Of a DNA stretch of 64,000 bases, positions 59,041 through 64,000 are shown one piece after another. This DNA is from Arthrobacter sp. JZ12 (GTDB lineage Bacteria; Actinomycetota; Actinomycetes; Actinomycetales; Micrococcaceae). Under the pieces are notes generated by a model. It did not search any database and was not told the DNA's origin. It saw only the letters and a list, made by a program, of their open reading frames with translations. The translations under genes and the position numbers were made by a program. Numbering within the stretch: the stretch's first letter is position 1; each line of letters opens with the position of its first letter. Where the stretch lies: contig NZ_CP045246.1 in assembly GCF_035189165.1 (NCBI RefSeq), positions 1,674,001 through 1,738,000 of the forward strand, written 5' to 3'.

Positions 59041-59236
59041 GGCCACGGCCGCAGGCCGCCACACCGCCGTGCTTCCTGCCGCGAGGTGCATTGTCTGGTA
59101 TTCTTTATAGCTGTGTGTCCGCGCAGGTCGACGGGCACTTCGGTTGAACCGCCACGGTATCCCCACGCCGCTCAGTCTATGGTTCGCCGGAAAATCCCTC
59201 ACCGACCAGTCCGCAATACAATAGAGAGTCTTATAC

Positions 59237-59500
59237 GTGGCAAATATCAAGTCCCAGAAGAAGCGCATCCTCACCAACGAGAAGGCGCGCCAGCGCAACA
59301 ACTCGGTCAAGTCTGAACTGAAGACCGCTATCCGCGCTGTGAACACCGCCGTGGAGTCCACTGACAAGGATGCCGCCGTCGCAGCGCTCGCCGTTGCCAG
59401 CCGCAAGCTGGACAAGGCCGTGAGCAAGGGTGTTCTGCACAAGAACAACGCTGCAAACCGCAAGTCGGGTATCGCCAAGCGGGTCAACGGCCTCGCCTAG
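59237..59500 (+). CDS. rpsT: 30S ribosomal protein S20
   Basis: An 87-aa basic, helical protein that binds 16S rRNA early in 30S assembly ([20 protein letters not shown] at the start). The GTG start is preceded by AGAGAG. The 196-bp upstream region holds an A/T-rich stretch near 59098-59112 likely to be the promoter, leaving a leader of about 120 nt where S20 autoregulation could act. A strong terminator follows. Confidence 0.97.
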   Translation: MANIKSQKKRILTNEKARQRNNSVKSELKTAIRAVNTAVESTDKDAAVAALAVASRKLDKAVSKGVLHKNNAANRKSGIAKRVNGLA

Positions 59501-59533
59501 GACCACCAGCATTCGGCTTCGTTCCTAAGCCAG

Positions 59534-59566
59534 ACGGCCGGCCCTCTTTCGGGGCCGGCCGTTTTT
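59534..59566. terminator. Rho-independent terminator after rpsT
   Basis: An 11-bp stem (59534-59544 with 59552-59562) runs into TTTTT on the plus strand; holA ends nearby on the other strand. Confidence 0.9.
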
Positions 59567-59620
59567 GCTGTTGCGGCACGGAGCAACCTGCCGGAAACGG
59601 TACTGCACCGGCGCGGATCG

Positions 59621-60649
59621 CTAGGAAACAGCGCGCCGTATAGCAGCCGGTGTGTCAGCGCGCTCCCCCAGCGAGATCGCGGTGACCGCCCGTTCCACCG
59701 CATAAACGGGATCCCGTGCCTCGCCCTTCACTTGTGCATCTGCCTCGGCCAGCACCTGGATGCAGTAGTTCAGGCCTTCCGGCGTCCAGCGCTGGGCTTC
59801 CCGCCGTGCCTGGTCGACCTGCCAGGGCGCCATTCCCAAATCCTTCGCGAGTTGCGCGGAACTGCCACGTACGCCGTAGACCTTCGCCACCGCGCGCAGC
59901 TTCATTGCCAGCGCCGCGACCAGCGGCACCGGGTCAGCGCCGGTGGACAGGGCATGACGCAGCATGCCCAGCGCCTGCCCGCCGCGCCCGGCCAGGGCCG
60001 CATCTGCCACCTTGAACCCCGTCGCCTCGACGCGGCCGCCGTAATACTTCTCCACCGTTTCGGCCGTGATTGTTCCCTCTGTATCGGAGATCAGCTGCTG
60101 GCATGCCGCCGCGAGCTCCGAGAGGCTCGAACCCACGGCCGCCACCAGGGATCGCAGCGCCTCAGGCTCCGCACGTCGCCGCGCGGCCCGGAACTCTGTA
60201 GCTACGAAGTCCACCTTGTCGGAGTCCTTCTTCAGGGGCTGGCATTCCACGAGGACCGCCTTGCCTGCCTTCAGCCGGTCGAGCAGCTTCTTGCCCCGGG
60301 TTCCTCCGCTGTGGTGCATCACCAGGACAACGTCCGGCGCCGGGTCCTCCAGGTAAGTCAATGCGTCCTGAAGGAAGGCATCACTCATCTGGGCCAGCCC
60401 GCGGGCTTCTACAATTTTGGTTCCACCGAAGAGCGAGGGGCTTCCCAGGACGATCAGTGCTCCTGCTTCGTATTGGGCCGCGTCAAGGCGCACGCTCTCG
60501 ACATCGGGTTCCGTCTCCCGCATCTTCCGTCGGACCGATTCGAAACTGCGTGAGGCCAGGTAATCCTCCGGCCCCAGGAGCAAGATGACCGGGGCCGGAG
60601 CAAGGTCCCTCCAGCTCACGGAAGCTGATGCAGCAGGGGCGGGTGACAC
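59621..60649 (-). CDS. holA: DNA polymerase III subunit delta
   Basis: Clamp-loader subunit that opens the beta sliding clamp. The 342-aa protein has the HolA N-terminal AAA+-like fold (PVILLLGPEDYLASRSFESVRRKM) and C-terminal collar helices. The GTG start is the first in frame. It follows comEC by about 67 bases, giving a comEA-comEC-holA operon that is common in Gram-positive bacteria. Confidence 0.94.
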   Translation of the reverse strand: MSPAPAASASVSWRDLAPAPVILLLGPEDYLASRSFESVRRKMRETEPDVESVRLDAAQYEAGALIVLGSPSLFGGTKIVEARGLAQMSDAFLQDALTYLEDPAPDVVLVMHHSGGTRGKKLLDRLKAGKAVLVECQPLKKDSDKVDFVATEFRAARRRAEPEALRSLVAAVGSSLSELAAACQQLISDTEGTITAETVEKYYGGRVEATGFKVADAALAGRGGQALGMLRHALSTGADPVPLVAALAMKLRAVAKVYGVRGSSAQLAKDLGMAPWQVDQARREAQRWTPEGLNYCIQVLAEADAQVKGEARDPVYAVERAVTAISLGERADTPAAIRRAVS

Positions 60650-60716
60650 GTTCTTGACTCCTGATCAGTGGGGGTGGCTGGCCCAACTCTGCCATGCGCA
60701 CGGACGGGTTCCAAGC

Positions 60717-63302
60717 TCAACCCGAGGGACTGATATGAACAGCCTCCCCCTTCACCGTCAACAGGATGGTTCCCTGAAGATCGGTACGCCCAACATGGAC
60801 TTGCTGTTCGGCGAGGGCGGCGAGCGTTTGTGGATGCGGATGTCCGTACTCATTCCCCCTCCCGGCTGAGATCAACGCTACGCGAGGCGAGACGGCGTCG
60901 GTGATCCTACGGCCTCCGTTGCGCGCACCGTGATGCGCCACCTTCAGAATGTCGACGCCTTCCGTGACGAGCGTCGGGTGAGCCGCCAGCAAGGGACCGA
61001 CGGCGTCGTCCTCCAGGTCCCCGGTGAACAGGGCGGTGACGTCACCTGTGCCACCCTGGGCAATCCGCACCAGCAGGACTGCCGACGCATTGTTCTCGGA
61101 ATTGCCCGCGCCGCGCGCGGACGGCGCTAGCGCGGACCAACTGATCGACCCGAATGCACCTTCCGCGCCGGCACTGATGAGCTCGGGCATAACTTTCCCA
61201 CTGGCCGCCGCTGCAGATACCTCTGCCGGCAGGGTCGCTTCTGACGTGGAGTAGAGCACCCGGTGAACGGTCCGATTGGCGAAGACACCATCCACACCGC
61301 CGTAATGATCGGCATGCAGGTGGGTCAGAACAAGCGCATCCACTGTCGTGACGTCGAGGCGATCCAGGCAGTTTGCCATTGCCGCGGGGTCCGGTCCCGC
61401 GTCGAAAATCATGGCGCTGTGTTGACCGGTCTTGACCGCGAAGCCGTCTCCCTGTCCCACATCGCATGCCGCGATGGACCAGTCGGGGGTCTTCAGTGAA
61501 GCAGCGTTCCAAATCACCGTCACGGCAAGCCCAAGCGCGCCTCCGCCTGCAAACCACAGAGCCCACCCCGGCGCCACGCCGCCGTGGAAGATGCTGCCCG
61601 CGAGTGTCCTCACCAGAGCGCTGATGCGCGACCACCACCTGACCACCAACAGGATGCCGGTGCTGAACACAGCGGCGAGAAGCGCACCTACCGGCCCACC
61701 GGGCCAAGGGATGGTTGCGAAGGGTGCTGACGCAAAAAACCCGGCCACTCCCCCCACCCAAACGGCTCCCCATCCGGCCGCTGCCGCAAACGGCAGGGCG
61801 ACCCAGGGCAGCAACGGCACCAGCACCACGGCAACCATGCCGAGAATCGTGATGAACGGCACGAGTGGTGCGGCGGCCATGTTGGCCAGGAGCGAGTAGG
61901 TGGGCATGCCAGGCTGGAGAAGCACAAGCACCGGTGAACAAAAGAGTTGGGCGGCAAGCGGTACGGCGACCAGTTGAGCGGCCCAGACGGGAAGATAGCG
62001 CCCCAGGCGGGCCGCTAGGAGCGGGCCGACGAGCACCAGGCCGCTTGTTGCGGCGACTGAGAGAATGAAGGCGTATTCCCCGCTCAGCCACGGATCAGCC
62101 GTCAGCAGCCCCGCAATGGACAGGAACAGCAGCGTCATCGAAAGCCGTCCTCGGCCGGTCAGCACGGCGAGGACACCGATACCTCCCATCACAGCGGCCC
62201 GGAGCACGCTTGGCTCGGGACGAACCAACAGGACGAACCCGGCCAGGGCGAGAATGCCGCCTGCTGCAGCCGCCCATCGGGGAAACCGCAGACCCCGGAA
62301 AACAAGGAAGACGAAGGCAAGCACGTAGCTGCAGTTTGCCCCGGATACAGCCGTCAGGTGGGTCAGTCCGGTGGCCTGCATCCTCGTGGCGAGCTCTTCG
62401 TCAACGGCCGAACGTGCTCCGATGACCATCCCCGGCATCAATCCGCCGTCGGGCGCGCCCGTGCGGGATGACAGCCCGAGGAACTGTTCCCGAAGACCGT
62501 CGATGGGGTCTCCGGATTCCGACTTTCGTTGCACCATGGACGGTGCAGTAGATGCGATCAGGAGCGCGGTTGCGCGGTCCCCGGGTTCGGTGCCTGCCAG
62601 CCTTCCCGCAGCACGCAGCACGTCGCCGTGACGAACCTGGGACCATTGGCCGTCACCCAGAAGGACTACCGGAACCCGCACCCTGAAACGCTGGCCGCTA
62701 GCCGTACCCTCCAGCACCTCTGCGTCCAGTACCCACCTCACCGCGCCATCCCGGCCGGATGATTCAGTCCGGCGGGGCTCTCCGGTTGCTTGAAGCAGTA
62801 CCGTCACCTGTGCTTCAGCTTCGACGGCTGCGCTATAGGGATCTGCAGACCGCTGGTCCACTTTGGCTGCCGTCGGCAGGCACACCATGGCGGTGGTGCC
62901 CAGGATTATCAACGCCACACGCAGGAGGGCGAGCCGCCGTCGGGCGCAGATCAGCACCACGGCACAGAGCAGGGTGGCTGCTCCTGCTCCTACTCCCAGC
63001 ATGGCGGCGGTCGCGGGATCCAAACGGACAGCGATGGCAGCGGCTGCCCAGGCAGAGAGGGCGGCAGGCAACAGGCGAAGGTCCCGCGCCGGACTGGCCC
63101 GATTGTCCCCAGATGCGGGGCGTCCGTCAGCTGACGCGGCCCGCCGAAGCATCCATGTGAGGGCCCAAGCGGGTACCCGCCGTCCGCGATGCCGATCCGA
63201 TGGGTCCGTTGACGAGCTGCAGCCGTCGGAGCCCTGCATAGGGCCGGCTGAGGCAGCCCGAACGTAGCGTTCCCAACGAGCGCCGCCGCGCGCTCGGCTC
63301 AT
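60717..63302 (-). CDS. comEC: ComEC/Rec2 DNA-uptake channel protein
   Basis: Inner-membrane channel that takes single-stranded DNA into the cell during transformation. The 861-aa protein has N-terminal hydrophobic helices and a small DUF4131-type domain, the central Competence membrane domain (about residues 245-560, MATRMQATGLTHLTAVSGANCSY region) and a C-terminal metallo-beta-lactamase domain with THLHADHYGG. The ATG overlaps the comEA stop (ATGA), which fixes the start. Its presence suggests, but does not prove, competence. Confidence 0.93.
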   Translation of the reverse strand: MSRARGGARWERYVRAASAGPMQGSDGCSSSTDPSDRHRGRRVPAWALTWMLRRAASADGRPASGDNRASPARDLRLLPAALSAWAAAAIAVRLDPATAAMLGVGAGAATLLCAVVLICARRRLALLRVALIILGTTAMVCLPTAAKVDQRSADPYSAAVEAEAQVTVLLQATGEPRRTESSGRDGAVRWVLDAEVLEGTASGQRFRVRVPVVLLGDGQWSQVRHGDVLRAAGRLAGTEPGDRATALLIASTAPSMVQRKSESGDPIDGLREQFLGLSSRTGAPDGGLMPGMVIGARSAVDEELATRMQATGLTHLTAVSGANCSYVLAFVFLVFRGLRFPRWAAAAGGILALAGFVLLVRPEPSVLRAAVMGGIGVLAVLTGRGRLSMTLLFLSIAGLLTADPWLSGEYAFILSVAATSGLVLVGPLLAARLGRYLPVWAAQLVAVPLAAQLFCSPVLVLLQPGMPTYSLLANMAAAPLVPFITILGMVAVVLVPLLPWVALPFAAAAGWGAVWVGGVAGFFASAPFATIPWPGGPVGALLAAVFSTGILLVVRWWSRISALVRTLAGSIFHGGVAPGWALWFAGGGALGLAVTVIWNAASLKTPDWSIAACDVGQGDGFAVKTGQHSAMIFDAGPDPAAMANCLDRLDVTTVDALVLTHLHADHYGGVDGVFANRTVHRVLYSTSEATLPAEVSAAAASGKVMPELISAGAEGAFGSISWSALAPSARGAGNSENNASAVLLVRIAQGGTGDVTALFTGDLEDDAVGPLLAAHPTLVTEGVDILKVAHHGARNGGRRITDAVSPRVALISAGRGNEYGHPHPQTLAALAEQQVHVGRTDLQGTILLTVKGEAVHISPSG

Positions 63303-64000
63303 ACCGTCACCAGGGGCAGAAGTGCCTCCAGCATGGCCGGCCCGATACCGGGCACTCCGTCCAGATCCTCGGGTGCGCTGAACAAGCCGTGCTGTTCCCG
63401 CCACTCCACGATCCGTTGGGCGAGCACGGGCCCTACTCTCGGCAGTTCCTCGAGTTCACCGGCATCGGCGGTATTCAGGTTCAAAGCGGCTGCCGCGCCG
63501 GAAGGCTCTCCCTGGTCTGACGACTCATTGCCGTGCGTATCCGGGGCCTGCACCGACTCGCCGATCCTGGGAATCAGGATCTGCTGTCCGTCCAGGACTT
63601 CTGCCGCCAGGTTGACCGCGGCCAGCTCGGCTTCCGGGAGGGCGCCTCCGGCCTTTTCAAGTACTTCGAATACCCTTGACCCGGCCGGAGCCTCGACAAC
63701 GCCGGGCTGCCCGACCGCTCCCGCCACGTGGACGACGACGGTACCGGCAGCTTCCGCACGTGCCGGCTGAGCCCCTTCGGCTTCCGCAGGGCGGCCCTCA
63801 CCGGGATCCTGCGCAGGTTCGGGGTGTGGCGCTGCCGTGTGAGTCGTCACCGGGACCACCGCCACTTCCCCTCGGTCGGCACCCAAAAAGAGGCCTCCAC
63901 CGACCGTCACCGCCGCGCCGGCCGCTACGAGGGCAGCGCGGCGCGTGGCAGCCCACCGTCTGCCCGACCGTACAGAGGCGGCGGCGCGCCCTTCAGCGCC
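63299..64000 (-). CDS. comEA: ComEA helix-hairpin-helix DNA-binding protein (5' partial)
   Basis: Surface DNA receptor that hands DNA to ComEC. The frame is open to the window edge, so the N-terminus is missing. Visible are the end of a hydrophobic anchor (ALVAAGAAVTVGGGLFLG), a Pro/Ala/Glu-rich linker, an SLBB domain (VVVHVAGAVGQPGVVEAPAGSRV) and a C-terminal helix-hairpin-helix pair (LNTADAGELEELPRVGPVLAQRI, DLDGVPGIGPAMLEAL). It is translationally coupled to comEC. Confidence 0.93.
   Translation of the reverse strand, partial: GAEGRAAASVRSGRRWAATRRAALVAAGAAVTVGGGLFLGADRGEVAVVPVTTHTAAPHPEPAQDPGEGRPAEAEGAQPARAEAAGTVVVHVAGAVGQPGVVEAPAGSRVFEVLEKAGGALPEAELAAVNLAAEVLDGQQILIPRIGESVQAPDTHGNESSDQGEPSGAAAALNLNTADAGELEELPRVGPVLAQRIVEWREQHGLFSAPEDLDGVPGIGPAMLEALLPLVTV

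Overview
The window is a high-GC actinobacterial chromosome segment with no mobile elements, and it reads as an Arthrobacter-like member of the Micrococcaceae. The evidence is a complete Pup-proteasome locus, a fused PafB-PafC regulator, RbpA, a menaquinol-type bcc-aa3 respiratory chain with a diheme QcrC, two-step CIRCE/HrcA heat-shock control, and gene neighbourhoods that match M. tuberculosis (pafA-pafBC-tatA-tatC-helY; ppm1-rbpA; trpD/ctaE-qcrCAB). About 60 protein genes are present, nearly all core functions. I saw no tRNA, rRNA, IS element, prophage or CRISPR array.

Layout. 1-10 kb: end of the proteasomal ATPase gene arc, then dop, pup, prcB, prcA, pafA, two FKBP prolyl isomerases, pafBC, a small membrane protein, tatA and tatC. 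10-15.8 kb: helY, an amidohydrolase, a 516-bp gap that holds a terminator and a well-promoted, structured candidate ncRNA, then ppm. 15.8-23.4 kb: rbpA, an SPFH/NfeD pair, a divergent rRNA methyltransferase/S9 peptidase pair around a perfect palindrome, a frameshifted peptide deformylase, and small conserved genes. 23.4-33.6 kb: trpD divergent from ctaE-qcrCAB, a GntR regulator, then ctaC-ctaD-ctaF on the other strand and an A-type Fe-S carrier. 33.8-43.8 kb: M20 peptidase, pyrD, a hydrolase, uppS, recO, leuA with a leucine-rich leader peptide, and an M13 peptidase. 43.8-53.7 kb: LCP protein, era-cnnm-ybeY-phoH operon, a GerMN lipoprotein, and hrcA-dnaJ-rsmE with CIRCE. 53.7-64 kb: DUF3097, DUF4870, hemW, lepA, an orphan PemK/MazF-like protein, rpsT, and the comEA-comEC-holA operon (comEA runs off the end).

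How the genes work together. The first block is a tagging, unfolding and degradation pathway (Dop prepares Pup, PafA attaches it, ARC threads the substrate into PrcAB) with its DNA-damage regulator PafBC alongside. The respiratory block encodes complexes III and IV of one supercomplex.

The most interesting unexplained signal is a dyad, TCTAC-N5-GTAGA (one mismatch in the ctaC copy). It lies in the -35/-10 spacer of three promoters, those of qcrC, ctaC and trpD (divergent from ctaE), with identical phasing to the -10 in qcrC and ctaC. This suggests one undescribed repressor controls the whole bcc-aa3 chain. Other notable signals are the candidate ncRNA at about 14.65-14.85 kb, the LeuL leader, a SigR-type promoter at rbpA, and a run of about 14 genes whose TANNNT -10 lies exactly 6-7 bases before the start codon, implying leaderless mRNAs. 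Starts were moved from the longest open frame where overlap, ribosome binding site or leaderless promoter decided it.
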